Source of the DNA: Streptomyces sp. NRRL S-37
GTDB taxonomy: Bacteria > Actinomycetota > Actinomycetes > Streptomycetales > Streptomycetaceae
Reading direction: 5' to 3'
Assembly: GCF_000721605.1 (NCBI RefSeq)
Contig: NZ_JOIZ01000014.1
Location: 1 to 64,000 of the forward strand
DNA: 64,000 nucleotides
Of this stretch, positions 52,101 to 61,532 are shown one piece after another. The first letter of the stretch is position 1. Every line of letters starts with the position of its first letter. The position numbers were made by a program, and so were the translations under genes. The notes beneath the pieces were generated by a model. The model was not told the origin of the DNA, did not search any database, and saw only the letters and a program-made list of their open reading frames with translations.

Positions 52101-52289
52101 TCACAGGGCCGGCCTCGCCACCAGCAGCGCGAGCAGGACCGCTCCGGCGGAGCTGACCCCCGGCCGGTTGGCCCTGATGCCTATGGTGAGCAGCAGCAGG
52201 CCGAGGATGCCGGCCGCGCCGTACTGCCACTGGACGAGCTGCTCGACGGTGACGACCAGGACGGCGGAGACGAGGGCGAGGACGGGCAT
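52101..52289 (-). CDS. Small two-helix membrane protein (devA-linked)
   Basis: A 62-residue paralogue of 50776-50961 (VLALVSAVLVVTVEQLVQWQ, ILGLLLLTIGIRANRPGVSS). ATG 52289 follows AGGAGG. Divergent from devA with about 165 bases between them, duplicating the devE arrangement. Confidence 0.8.
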   Translation of the reverse strand: MPVLALVSAVLVVTVEQLVQWQYGAAGILGLLLLTIGIRANRPGVSSAGAVLLALLVARPAL

Positions 52290-52340
52290 GGCGTGTTCCT
52301 CCTTCGGGGTGCGGGCCGGGACTGCGGAACCAGGAAGCTG

Positions 52341-52367
52341 CCAACTTGAAGAAGTTGGTTGCCAACT
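52341..52367. promoter_or_regulatory. Overlapping palindromes in the devA divergent promoter
   Basis: CCAACTT-GAAG-AAGTTGG (52341-52358) overlaps AGTTGG-TTG-CCAACT (52353-52367): three alternating half sites. The second is identical to 51041-51055 upstream of devE. Confidence 0.7.
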
Positions 52368-52454
52368 CTGTAGAGGTTGTCCCCACTTGGCCCCTACTCA
52401 CAAACAACTTTCAAACAAGTCCCTTCAGATGGATCAAAGTTGTAGCGTTTGGTC

Positions 52455-53330
52455 GTGGCCCAGGAGAACGTGGCAGTGAACGGCAGCAGCAGAGTCTCGC
52501 CGCAGGAGATCGCCGACATCCTGCGGGAACGCATCCGGTCCGGCGAGCTCAGGACGGGCGACCGCCTGCCCACCCAGGCGGAGCTGGCCGAGGAGTTCGG
52601 CGTGGAGCGCGGCACCGTTCGCCAGGCCCTGCACACCCTCCGGGAGGACGGCCTGCTCACCAACCAGGGCAAGGGCAGCCCGCCGCGGATCGCCGAACCC
52701 GCCTCCGCCCTGGAGGAGCCCCAGCCGACGACGGTGGGGCTGGCACCGCGCCTGACGGCCGCGTTCTCGACGGCCCACGTACGGATCGACGCGGTGTCCC
52801 TGACCGCCGAGAGCCTGATGCTGGCGCTGAGCGAACCGGTCCGGCACATCCACGAGGGCCGCACCCGCCCCGAGTCGGTCGACGTCCGCATCCTGCTGCC
52901 CTCCCGGCGGATCAACCTGGCCTTCCCCGTCCCGGTCGAGGGCCGCGACGGCAACGACGACCCGGTGCACGAACGGTGGCTGGCCCAGCGCAACGCCCAG
53001 GCCCGCGTGCTCCAGCACAACCTCCTCGCGCTGCGCGCCACCCACGGCGTCGACGTGCGCGTCTCCTTCCGGGCCCTGCCCTTCACCCCGCCGGTGAAGC
53101 TGTACCTGCTCAACGGGGAGGAGGCACTGATCGGCTACTACATGCTGACCCGGCGCGAGGAGGAGTGGGAGAGCCACACCCTGGAGATGTACGACGCCCT
53201 GGGCTCCCAGTCCCTCCTCTTCCCCTTCGTCAAGCGGGACGGGCAGCGGGAGCGGGCGTTCGTGGAGGAATCCCAGAAGTGGTTCGACGCCCTCTGGGAA
53301 ACCATCACGACGGACCTGACACTCTCCTAG
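52455..53330 (+). CDS. devA: GntR-family developmental regulator DevA
   Basis: A 291-residue GntR regulator required for normal aerial development in S. coelicolor. Winged helix at about 14-75 (VSPQEIADILRERIRSGELR, EFGVERGTVRQALHTLREDG); the C-terminal domain matches devE in long blocks. GTG 52455 aligns with the devE start and also follows a TAGCGT box by six bases; TTG 52449 is in frame. Its stop overlaps the devB GTG, an operon. Confidence 0.9.
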   Translation: MAQENVAVNGSSRVSPQEIADILRERIRSGELRTGDRLPTQAELAEEFGVERGTVRQALHTLREDGLLTNQGKGSPPRIAEPASALEEPQPTTVGLAPRLTAAFSTAHVRIDAVSLTAESLMLALSEPVRHIHEGRTRPESVDVRILLPSRRINLAFPVPVEGRDGNDDPVHERWLAQRNAQARVLQHNLLALRATHGVDVRVSFRALPFTPPVKLYLLNGEEALIGYYMLTRREEEWESHTLEMYDALGSQSLLFPFVKRDGQRERAFVEESQKWFDALWETITTDLTLS

Positions 53331-54091
53331 TGACTTCTGAGACGCAGCAGACCGACGCGGTGACGGCCGAGAAGCGGAACGAGACCCGGAACGACGACGA
53401 ACCGAACGCGCTGCGGCACCTGGTCAAAGGCGCCCGGGTGGTGCTGTGGGACTTCGACGGCCCCGTCTGCCGCCTGTTCGCGGGCCACTCGGCGGAACGG
53501 GTGGCGAACGACCTGGCGTCCTGGCTGGAGAGCCGGGGGCTGCACGGCCTGTTCACCGAGACCGAACGCACGTCCCTGGACCCGCAGGTGCTCCTGCACG
53601 CCGTCGACCGCCGGCACCCCGGCAGCGACCTGGTCGCAGAACTGGAGGAACGGCTCACCCAGGAGGAACTCCGGGCATCCGGCTCGGCGATGCCCACCCC
53701 GTACGCCGATCCGCTGATCCGCACCTGGACCGCGGTGGGCTCCCGGCTGGCCGTCACCACCAACAACTCCCCGCGCGTGGTGCGCGAGTACCTCGCCTCC
53801 CGCGGCCTCGGCGCCTGCTTCGCCCCCCACATATACGGCCGCACCCAGGACCTGAGCCTCCTCAAACCCGACCCCCACTGCGTCAACCGGGCCCTGAACG
53901 CCATGGGCGCCGCCCCCGCGACCGCCCTGCTGATCGGTGACGCCCCGACGGACTTCCTCGCCGCCCGGGCGGCCGGCGTCCCCTTCCTCGGCTACGCGCG
54001 TGACGAGGGCAAGGGCCGGCTCCTGCGCGACGCGGGCGCCACGGCGGTCGTGGACTCGTTGGAACCGGTCCTCCGGGTGCTCCGCCGGTGA
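53330..54091 (+). CDS. devB: HAD-family phosphatase DevB
   Basis: A 253-residue HAD hydrolase. Motif I DFDGPVCRLFAGHSAE (nucleophile and acid/base Asp), motif III-like LKPDPHCVNRALNAM and motif IV LIGDAPTDFLAARAAG. GTG 53330 overlaps the devA TAG by one base. Cap region helical. Similar to phosphoglycolate phosphatases; the substrate in development is unknown. Confidence 0.9.
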   Translation: MTSETQQTDAVTAEKRNETRNDDEPNALRHLVKGARVVLWDFDGPVCRLFAGHSAERVANDLASWLESRGLHGLFTETERTSLDPQVLLHAVDRRHPGSDLVAELEERLTQEELRASGSAMPTPYADPLIRTWTAVGSRLAVTTNNSPRVVREYLASRGLGACFAPHIYGRTQDLSLLKPDPHCVNRALNAMGAAPATALLIGDAPTDFLAARAAGVPFLGYARDEGKGRLLRDAGATAVVDSLEPVLRVLRR

Positions 54092-54269
54092 GGACCTGCC
54101 CGGGGGGCGCGTCCCGGGCCGTGGCGCCGTACGCCCGTGAGCCGGGGCGCCTTCGGAGGGAACGCGTGCGGTGGACGGACGAGTCCGGCGGGAAGCACGG
54201 CGGTGGCGGGGGTAACGTACTGCCACTTCTGTGACCCGCGGGAGGGTCCAGCACGCGAGAAACGGGCCC

Positions 54270-55373
54270 ATGTCACCCGACACACCTTCCCTTGCCCGGC
54301 GGTACGCGATCGAGGCGTGCGGGAATCCGGGCGCGGTCGAGGGACCGCTCCAGGGCTATCACCACGAGACCTATGTGTTCCCCCTGGGCGACGAGGCGGG
54401 GGCGCCCTCGCCGGCACGATGGAAGTGCCGGGAGCCGCGCGCCGGTCTGCTCTGGTTCGACCGGCGGTGTTTCGACTCGGAGGAGCAGCTCCTGACCGCG
54501 CTGAGCGGCCGGATCAGCAGCATCCCGGGGGTCACGGAATTCGGCGGCCTGCGCCTGCAGCGGTTCATCGAGGGCCGGACGCTGGGCGAGCTGCGCAGGT
54601 CCGGTCTCCCGGTTCCCGGCCCGCTGCTCCGGCAGGTCGTCGGTCTCTTCCGCGAGCTGGCCGGGGTGAGGCCGGAGACGCTCGTCGTCAAGCGGCGCTG
54701 TGAGGCCAGGGACCGCCCCCGGGACGGGGACACCAACGGGTTCCTCGACCGGCTCATCTCCTTCGCGGAGGAGAACGTCTACCTGTCGAACCTCGACGCG
54801 TTCGCGGCGCTCTTCGGCGAACTCGGCGTGAAAAACCACGTGTTCGAGATCCTCAGGAAGCACGTGTCGGGCCTGTCGGAGCGGCCCTTCTGCCTCCTCC
54901 ACGCCGATCTCCACCGCGAGAACCTCATCGTCGACCCCGGGCAGCGGCTCTGGACCATCGACTGGGAGCTCGCGATGGTCGGCGACCCGCTCTACGACCT
55001 GGCCACCCACCTGTATCTCATGCGGTATCCGGAGTGGCAGGCCCGCAGGCTCACCCGGCACTGGGTGAGCACCGTCGAGGACGTCCGCCCCGGCAGCTCG
55101 GAGGGCTGGCGGCGCGATCTGGGGCTGCTGATGGACTTCAAGAAGGCCCAGTCCGTGTTCACCGACGTCATCCGCGCGGCCCTGGCACCGGACCCCGGAC
55201 AGGGCACCGGCCGGCACCGGCCGGAGGACACGGGAAGGAAGCTGCGCCGCGTCCTGACCGACGCCGCCGTCCCGCTGGGCCTCGTCTCCGTGCCGGCCCC
55301 GGACCGTATCGCGGACGCCCTCGTGCGCTGGCGCGCGGAGCACGGGAAGGCCGTGGACGTCCTCCCGGGCTGA
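54270..55373 (+). CDS. APH-family phosphotransferase
   Basis: A 367-residue kinase-like protein. Catalytic loop LLHADLHRENLIVD (the HxDxxxxN pattern) and metal motif IDWELAMVGDPLYDLATH are intact; N-terminal P-loop region (PLQGYHHETYVFPLGDE) is Gly-poor. Similar to aminoglycoside/choline/homoserine kinases. ATG 54270 (MSPDTPSLARR) is used. Substrate unknown; perhaps a small metabolite rather than an antibiotic. Confidence 0.88.
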   Translation: MSPDTPSLARRYAIEACGNPGAVEGPLQGYHHETYVFPLGDEAGAPSPARWKCREPRAGLLWFDRRCFDSEEQLLTALSGRISSIPGVTEFGGLRLQRFIEGRTLGELRRSGLPVPGPLLRQVVGLFRELAGVRPETLVVKRRCEARDRPRDGDTNGFLDRLISFAEENVYLSNLDAFAALFGELGVKNHVFEILRKHVSGLSERPFCLLHADLHRENLIVDPGQRLWTIDWELAMVGDPLYDLATHLYLMRYPEWQARRLTRHWVSTVEDVRPGSSEGWRRDLGLLMDFKKAQSVFTDVIRAALAPDPGQGTGRHRPEDTGRKLRRVLTDAAVPLGLVSVPAPDRIADALVRWRAEHGKAVDVLPG

Positions 55374-55445
55374 CCCGGGCACGCCTCGTCACACGGGCCG
55401 AGCGGCCAGCCGCCGTCCCGGAGGCCGTGTGCGTAGGCTCGCCGC

Positions 55446-56072
55446 ATGAGCGAGATCGGCCTGCGGGAGCGCAAGAAGCGGCGGATGTACCGGACCGTGT
55501 CGGACACCGCCATCCGGCTCTTCCTGGAGCGCGGCTTCGACGCCGTGTCCGTCGCCGAGGTGGCGGCCGCGGCCGAGATCTCCAAGCCGACGCTCTTCCG
55601 GTACTTCCCGGCGAAGGAGGACCTCGTCCTGTACCGGATCGCCGATCACGAGGACGAGGCCGCCCGGGTGGCCGCGCAGGGGCCGGAGCCGGTCGAGGCG
55701 CTGCGGCGGCACTTCCTGGACGGACTCCGGCGGTGCGATCCGGTCACCGGCCTCAACGACGATCCCGAGGTACTGGCCTTCCACACGCTGCTGTACGGCA
55801 CCCCGGCGCTGGTCGCGCGGTTGTACGGGTATCTGGAGCGGGCCGAGGAGGCGCTGGCCGGGGCGCTCGGCGGCGGGCTCGACGCGCGGCTGGCGGCGGG
55901 GCAGATCATCGCCGTACGGCGGATCCTCGCGCAGGAGAACTGGCGGCGGATCGCGGCGGGGGAGCGGATCGACGACGTACGGGATGACGCGGTGGCGGCG
56001 GCCGGGCGGGCGTTCGAGGTGCTGGCGGAGACGCTGCCGCGCTTGAAGGGCCGCATGGAAGATACTCAGTAA
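55446..56072 (+). CDS. TetR-family transcriptional regulator
   Basis: A 208-residue regulator: N-terminal HTH TAIRLFLERGFDAVSVAEVA, ISKPTLFRYFPAKEDLVLYR; C-terminal ligand domain mostly Leu/Ala/Arg helices. ATG 55446. Forty bases downstream begins helD, and the spacer contains AGTAA-AAAATG-TTACT (56067-56083), a possible operator. Regulator of helD is inferred. Confidence 0.92.
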   Translation: MSEIGLRERKKRRMYRTVSDTAIRLFLERGFDAVSVAEVAAAAEISKPTLFRYFPAKEDLVLYRIADHEDEAARVAAQGPEPVEALRRHFLDGLRRCDPVTGLNDDPEVLAFHTLLYGTPALVARLYGYLERAEEALAGALGGGLDARLAAGQIIAVRRILAQENWRRIAAGERIDDVRDDAVAAAGRAFEVLAETLPRLKGRMEDTQ

Positions 56073-56112
56073 AAAATGTTACTCGGTTGCTTTATTCGGT
56101 ACGCTCGGTGGA

Positions 56113-58140
56113 ATGACACCACCCGAGCCCGCCCTCGACCGGGAACGCGCACACCACGACCGCTGCCGCACCGCCCTCGCCGCCATGGCCGACGGCGCCG
56201 ACGAGCGGGTCGTCACCGGCGAGGACGTCTCCGCCTCCGGAGCCGACGCCGAGGTCCTCGGTCACCGGCTGCGCAGCCACGCCAAGGAACTGCGGGAACT
56301 GCCCCCGGGCCCGCTGTTCTTCGGGCGGCTGGACTTCGCACGGGACGGCACCGGCCACCCGGGGCAGAGCTACCACGTCGGACGGCTGCGGATCACCGAG
56401 CACCCCGCCGCACCGCCCCTCGTCGTCGACTGGCGGGCACCCGTCTCCCGCGCCTTCTACCAGGCCACCGCCCGCGACCCGCAGGGCGTCGCCGTACGCC
56501 GGCGGTTCGGCTGGGCACCCGGCAGCCGGGGCGACTCCGCCGACCTGACCGGCCTGGAGGACGAACACCTGGAGCGGGGGGAGGAACGGGCCAGCGGCAT
56601 CGTCGCCCGGGAGATCGAGCGGCCCCGCGTCGGCCCCATGCGGGACATCGCGGCCACCATCCAGCCGGAGCAGGACGACCTCGTCCGCGGGGACCTGGAC
56701 GTCTCCGTGTGCGTGCAGGGCGCCCCCGGCACCGGCAAGACCGCCGTCGGCCTGCACCGGGCGGCCTACCTGCTCTACACCCACCCCCAGCGCATCCGGC
56801 GCGGCGGACTGCTCGTCCTCGGACCCAGCCGCACCTTCCTCTCCTACATCTCCGAGGTCCTGCCCGCCCTCGGCGAGACCGGCGTACGGCAGTCGACCCT
56901 CGCCGAGGAGATCGCCCGGCACCCGGTCACCGGCACCGACGACGAACGCGCCGCCGTCGTCAAGCACGACGCCCGGATGGCCGAGGTGCTGCGCCGGGCC
57001 CTGTACGCGCGGGTGCGCACCGGCCCGGCCGGCTCCCTCACCGTGCCCGACGGCTCGTACCGCTGGCGGGTCGAGGCGGAGGAACTGACCCGGATCGTGA
57101 CGGACGTACGGGCCGAGGAACCGCCGTACGGCGTCGGGCGGGAGCGGGTGCGGGCCCGGATCGTGCGGGCCGTGCGGGAGCGGGCCGAACGGCGCGGCGG
57201 TCCGCGCTCCGCCGCCTGGGCGCGCCGGATCGAGCGGGCGCGGCCGGTGTCGGCGTACGTCGACGCCGTGTGGCCGCGGGTCCGCGCGGAGGAGGTGGTG
57301 GCGGGACTGCTGGGCGACCCCGAGGCGCTGGCCGCCGCGGCCGAGGGTGTACTGGACGACGAGGAGCGGAAGGCGCTGCTGTGGACGAGGCCGCCGCGGT
57401 CGTGGAAGTCGGCGCGCTGGTCGGCCGCGGACCTGGTGCTGCTCGACGAGGCCGCCGGGCTGGTCGAGCACCCCGAGGGGTACGGGCACGTCGTGGTCGA
57501 CGAGGCCCAGGACCTCTCCCCGATGGAGTGCCGGGCCATCGCCCGCCGGGCCGCCTTCGGCTCGCTCACCGTGCTGGGCGACCTCGCCCAGGCGACGACC
57601 CCCTGGGCGGCCCGCTCGTGGCCGGCGGTGCTGCGGCACCTGGGGAAACCGGACGCGGCCGTGATCCCGCTGACCACCGGCTTCCGGGTGCCGCGGGCGG
57701 TGGTCACGCTCACCAACCGGCTCCTGGAACGGCTGGACGTCGACGTCCCGGCGGCCCGCTCCCTGCGCGGCGACGGCGAGTTGCGCACCCGGCGGGTCGC
57801 CGCGCCGGACGAGGTGCCGGACGCGGTCGTGGCCGCCGTACGGGACGCGCTGGAGCGGGAGGGTTCCGTCGGCGTCGTGGCGGCGGACGCGGACGTGCCC
57901 CGGCTGCGGCGGGCGCTGGCCGGGGCGGGGGTGGAGGCACCGGGTCCGGAGGTACTGGGCGCACGCGTGACCGTGGTGCCGGCGAGCGCCGTGAAGGGCC
58001 TGGAGTACGACCATGTGGTGGCCGTCGAACCCGCGGCGATCGCGGAGGCGGAGGCGCGGGGGCTGCACCGGCTGTACGTGGTGCTGACCCGGGCGGTGTC
58101 CCGGCTGGAGGTGGTACGGGCGCGGGAGCTGCCCTTCTGA
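56113..58140 (+). CDS. helD: HelD-like superfamily I helicase (RNA polymerase-associated)
   Basis: A 675-residue UvrD-like ATPase of the HelD family, which pulls stalled RNA polymerase off DNA and in Streptomyces can protect against rifamycins (HelR). Walker A is VQGAPGTGKTAVGLHR (about 204-215), motif II DEAQDLSPMECRAI and motif III LGDLAQATTPW; C-terminal GLEYDHVVAV and YVVLTRAV. N-terminal (ERAHHDRCRTALAAM) is the coiled-coil clamp. ATG 56113. No rifamycin-associated palindrome is seen upstream. Confidence 0.93.
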   Translation: MTPPEPALDRERAHHDRCRTALAAMADGADERVVTGEDVSASGADAEVLGHRLRSHAKELRELPPGPLFFGRLDFARDGTGHPGQSYHVGRLRITEHPAAPPLVVDWRAPVSRAFYQATARDPQGVAVRRRFGWAPGSRGDSADLTGLEDEHLERGEERASGIVAREIERPRVGPMRDIAATIQPEQDDLVRGDLDVSVCVQGAPGTGKTAVGLHRAAYLLYTHPQRIRRGGLLVLGPSRTFLSYISEVLPALGETGVRQSTLAEEIARHPVTGTDDERAAVVKHDARMAEVLRRALYARVRTGPAGSLTVPDGSYRWRVEAEELTRIVTDVRAEEPPYGVGRERVRARIVRAVRERAERRGGPRSAAWARRIERARPVSAYVDAVWPRVRAEEVVAGLLGDPEALAAAAEGVLDDEERKALLWTRPPRSWKSARWSAADLVLLDEAAGLVEHPEGYGHVVVDEAQDLSPMECRAIARRAAFGSLTVLGDLAQATTPWAARSWPAVLRHLGKPDAAVIPLTTGFRVPRAVVTLTNRLLERLDVDVPAARSLRGDGELRTRRVAAPDEVPDAVVAAVRDALEREGSVGVVAADADVPRLRRALAGAGVEAPGPEVLGARVTVVPASAVKGLEYDHVVAVEPAAIAEAEARGLHRLYVVLTRAVSRLEVVRARELPF

Positions 58141-58147
58141 CGCCTCG

Positions 58148-59035
58148 TCAGCGGCCGGCGATCACCTCGGCGACCCGGGTGAAGCCGTCCCCGCCGTGTC
58201 CCCGTGCGATGACCCGGCGGGCCTGGCCCTCGATCACCCGCATCACGCTCGCGTCGATGCCGTGCGCCTCGGAGGCGTGCACGATGTGGGCCATGGTCGA
58301 CGCGGCCGAGGTGATCGGGTTCAGCTCGCCCGAGTACGTGCCGGCGTCGGTGTCGGCCGCGAACTCGGTGAACAGCGGGGGCAGGATCGCGGCGATCCCC
58401 TGGGCGAAGGGGGCGAGTTCCGTCGCGGTGACGCCCTCCGCGCGGGCCACGGCGAGGGCGTGCGTGTAGCCGGCCATCGCCGTCCAGAAGACGTCGAGCA
58501 GCGCGACGTCGTACGCCGCCGCCCGGCCGATGTCCTCCCCGAGATGGGTGTGGCTGCCGCCGAGCGCCGCCAGGACGGGCCGGTGCTCCCGGTACAGCTC
58601 CTCGGGGCCGCTGTGCAGGAAGACCGCGTCGTCCGTGCCGATGGCCGGCGTCGGGGTCATGATCGCCCCGTCCAGGTAGCGGATGCCGTGCCGGCCGGCC
58701 CACTCGGCCGTGTCCCGGGCGCGGCCGGGGGTGTCGGCGCTCAGGTTCACCACCGTACGGCCCTTGAGGGCGACGGTGACGGCGTCCTGGCGCAGTACGG
58801 CGTCCGAGGCGTCGTAGTTCACCACGCAGACGACGGTGAGCGGGGAGGCGGCGACCGCCTCCTCGGGCGAGGCTGCCACGGCCGCGCCCCGGCCGGTCAG
58901 CCCGGCGTCCCGGCCGGGCGTGCGGTTCCAGACGGTGGTGCGCACCCCCGCGTCCAGGAACGCGCCGGCCAGCGCGCGGCCCATCGGGCCGAGACCGAGG
59001 ACGGTGACGGAGGGCTGGTCGGTCTGCACGGACAT
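58148..59035 (-). CDS. Imine reductase / beta-hydroxyacid dehydrogenase-like
   Basis: A 295-residue NAD(P)-binding enzyme. Rossmann motif VTVLGLGPMGRALAGAFLDA and WNRTPGRDAGLTGRG; catalytic-domain FWTAMAGYTHALAVARAEGV is typical of imine reductases. Residue YDASDAV replaces the usual catalytic Lys/Asp region. ATG 59035. Divergent from an HxlR gene, which probably controls it. Confidence 0.88.
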   Translation of the reverse strand: MSVQTDQPSVTVLGLGPMGRALAGAFLDAGVRTTVWNRTPGRDAGLTGRGAAVAASPEEAVAASPLTVVCVVNYDASDAVLRQDAVTVALKGRTVVNLSADTPGRARDTAEWAGRHGIRYLDGAIMTPTPAIGTDDAVFLHSGPEELYREHRPVLAALGGSHTHLGEDIGRAAAYDVALLDVFWTAMAGYTHALAVARAEGVTATELAPFAQGIAAILPPLFTEFAADTDAGTYSGELNPITSAASTMAHIVHASEAHGIDASVMRVIEGQARRVIARGHGGDGFTRVAEVIAGR

Positions 59036-59085
59036 GTTTCAACTCCCGTAGTATTCATGGCAATTACTGAGGAAAGGGGCAGGGT

Positions 59086-59430
59086 ATGGTGCACCGGCGC
59101 CACGATCCGGACGTCTGCGGGGTGACCGCCGCGATCGCCGTGATCGAGGGCAAGTGGAAGACCACGCTGCTGTGGCTGCTGGAGTCCGGCCCGCACCGGC
59201 CGGCCGCACTGCGCCGGAAGGTGCCGGGCCTCACCGAGAAGGTGCTGACCCAGGCGCTGCGCGAGATGGAGGCGGACGGGCTGGTGCACCGGGAGGTGCA
59301 CGACGTGCTGCCGCCGAAGACGGTCTACTCCCTGACCGCGTTCGGCCGTGAGCTCGCCGAGGCGCTGGCACCCCTGTCCGACTGGGGGCACCGCCGGCTG
59401 GAGGGGCTGGCCGAGGCCCCTGCCTCCTGA
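59086..59430 (+). CDS. HxlR-family transcriptional regulator
   Basis: A 114-residue winged-helix HxlR protein: C11 near the start (DVCGVTAAIAVIEGKWKTTL), GPHRPAALRRKVPGLTEKVL and LREMEADGLVHREVHDVLP. Cys-based or ligand sensing possible. ATG 59086. A short imperfect palindrome, AGTATT-CATGGC-AATTACT, lies at 59050-59068 between it and the reductase. Confidence 0.92.
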   Translation: MVHRRHDPDVCGVTAAIAVIEGKWKTTLLWLLESGPHRPAALRRKVPGLTEKVLTQALREMEADGLVHREVHDVLPPKTVYSLTAFGRELAEALAPLSDWGHRRLEGLAEAPAS

Positions 59431-59604
59431 CCGCCGGCCGTTTCCGCTCCCTTCCTGTCCGGCGCCCCGCGACCAGGTTCGCCGCACGCCGCCGCGCTGC
59501 CAAGTACCCACAAAAAAGTGGGTGTGCCCGCCGCCGGGACGCCTCGTGGCGCCGCGTTAGGATCCGGTGTTCCTCACGGCGGGGAGCCGACGGAGGGGAG
59601 TCAG

Positions 59605-60834
59605 GTGAACGAGACCGAGACGGAGGTCAGCACCGCGCCCCGGCCCCTGCTGCTGGCCGACGGCCGGCCGGCCGCGCGGGCCTGGTCGCTGGACCCCGCA
59701 CTGCGCCATCTCAACCACGGGTCCTTCGGCGCCGTACCGCTGGCCGCCCAGGAGCGGCAGCGGGAGCTGCGGGCGCGGATGGAGAGCGCCCCGGTGGTGT
59801 GGTTCTCCGGGCTGCCGGAGCGGCTCGCGGCGGTCCGGGCCGAGCTCGCCGCCTTCCTCGGCGCGGACCCCGGCGACCTCGCCCTGGTGCCGAACGCGAG
59901 CGCCGGCGCGAGCGTCGTGTACGCGAACCTGGAGCGCCGGGGCGGCGGGGAGATCGTCGTCACCGACCACGGCTACGGCGCCGTCACGATGGGCGCCGAA
60001 CGGCTGGCCCGCCGCTGGGGCGGCCGGGTGCGCACCGCCCGGGTGCCGCTGGACGCCGGCGAGGAGCGGGCGTACGAGACGGTGATGGCCGAGGTGGGCG
60101 AGGCGACCGGGCTCGTCGTCGTCGACCAGGTCACCTCGGCGACCGCCCGCCGGCTGCCGGTGGAGCGGATCGCCGCGGAGCTGCGGCGGCGCGGGGTCCC
60201 GCTGCTCGTGGACGGCGCGCACGCGCCCGGGCTGATCGCCGCCCCGCTCGACGGGTGGGACGGTGACTTCTGGACGGGCAACCTGCACAAATGGAGCTGC
60301 GCCCCGCGCGGCACCGCGGCCCTGGTGGCGCGCGGTCCGCTGCGGGACGGGCTGTATCCGCTGATCGACTCGTGGGGCGCCGCCGACCCGTACCCCGGCC
60401 GCTTCGACCACCAGGGCACCCTCGACGCCACCGGCCCGCTGGCGGCCCCGGCCGCCCTCGACTTCGTCGGCCGTACCTGGGGCTGGCCCGCCGCCCGCCG
60501 GTACATGGACGAGCTGGCCGGTTACGGCGCACGGGTGGTGGGTGCCGCGCTCGCCGAACTGACCGGCGCGGACGCCTCCGTCGACGTGGGCATGCCCGCG
60601 CCCGGCATGCGGCTGGTGCGGCTGCCCGACGGGCTCGCCGACAGTCGCCTCGCGGCCGACGCGCTGCGCGACCGGGCCCCCGCGGAGCTGGGTGTCGAGG
60701 CGGCGTTCACCAGCTTCGGCGGAGTCGGCTACCTGAGGCTGTCCGCGCACGTCTACAACACGGCCGAGGACTACGAGTACTTCGCCGAGAAGTGCGTCCC
60801 CGTGCTCGGCGAGTGGGCCCGCGCGGCACGGTGA
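59605..60834 (+). CDS. Class V aminotransferase-family PLP enzyme
   Basis: A 409-residue PLP enzyme (isopenicillin-N epimerase/cysteine desulfurase-like). LNHGSFGAVPLAAQERQREL, cofactor Asp in VLLVDGAHAPG (printed VPLLVDGAHAPGLIA) and the Lys in TGNLHKWSCAPRG. GTG 59605 is preceded by GAGGGGAG. The reaction is not clear; class V proteins of this shape include epimerases and C-S lyases. Confidence 0.9.
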   Translation: MNETETEVSTAPRPLLLADGRPAARAWSLDPALRHLNHGSFGAVPLAAQERQRELRARMESAPVVWFSGLPERLAAVRAELAAFLGADPGDLALVPNASAGASVVYANLERRGGGEIVVTDHGYGAVTMGAERLARRWGGRVRTARVPLDAGEERAYETVMAEVGEATGLVVVDQVTSATARRLPVERIAAELRRRGVPLLVDGAHAPGLIAAPLDGWDGDFWTGNLHKWSCAPRGTAALVARGPLRDGLYPLIDSWGAADPYPGRFDHQGTLDATGPLAAPAALDFVGRTWGWPAARRYMDELAGYGARVVGAALAELTGADASVDVGMPAPGMRLVRLPDGLADSRLAADALRDRAPAELGVEAAFTSFGGVGYLRLSAHVYNTAEDYEYFAEKCVPVLGEWARAAR

Positions 60835-60844
60835 GGGGCGCCGG

Positions 60845-61444
60845 TCACGCCTTGCGGCCGGCCTCCCGGGCCACGCGCTCCAGACGGTCCCGGTAGGCCT
60901 CCCACCAGGCCGGGTCGTCCGACGGCAGGCTGGTGCCGGTCGGGCTCTCCCCCACTGAGCCGTCCAGGAGTTCGCGGAGGATGTCGGCGTGGCCGGCGTG
61001 CCGGTGGGTGTCGGCGATCACGCGGACCACGGCGTGGTGCAGCGTCAGTCCGTCCCTGTCGTCCGGCCACCACGGCACCCTGCCGGCCGTGTCCAGCGGC
61101 AGCGCCTCGAGCGTCGCGTCCGCGTGCGCCCACGCCCGGCGGTACAGGCCGACGATGTCCTCGCGCGACTCCTCGGCGGTGGCCCACATGTCCCCGTTGG
61201 TCTCCGCCGCGTCCGCGAGCCAGGGCAGCGGCTCGCCGGACGGCCGGCCGAAGGTGTCGCCCAGGTAGCCCAGTTCCACACCGGCCGCGTGCTTCACCAG
61301 GCCCAGGAGGTTGGTGCCGGTCGGCGTCATCGGGCGGCGGACGTCGTACTCGGAGAGGCCCTCGAGCTTCCACAGCAGGGCGTCGCGGGCTTCCTGGAGA
61401 TAGCGGCGGAGATCGGACACGGCGGTGTCGGCTGCGGTGGTCAT
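60845..61444 (-). CDS. DinB-family metal-dependent protein
   Basis: A 199-residue four-helix DinB/DUF664 protein. Three metal His candidates: LVKHAAGVELGY, THRHAGHADILRELLDG (two). ATG 61444. Relatives include bacillithiol/mycothiol transferases; thiol-transferase activity is possible. Converges with the aminotransferase. Confidence 0.9.
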   Translation of the reverse strand: MTTAADTAVSDLRRYLQEARDALLWKLEGLSEYDVRRPMTPTGTNLLGLVKHAAGVELGYLGDTFGRPSGEPLPWLADAAETNGDMWATAEESREDIVGLYRRAWAHADATLEALPLDTAGRVPWWPDDRDGLTLHHAVVRVIADTHRHAGHADILRELLDGSVGESPTGTSLPSDDPAWWEAYRDRLERVAREAGRKA

Positions 61445-61532
61445 GCGGGTCAGTCTGCCGTACGCGGCCCGCCGGACCGGCGGCCTCCGCGTACGGGCGT
61501 CCCGTTCCCCCGGCGTACGGCGTGCGCCGGGG

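Noticed and set aside
56073..56112. Rifamycin-associated element before helD
   Set aside because: The GGGGCTT-type palindrome of known helR promoters is absent.
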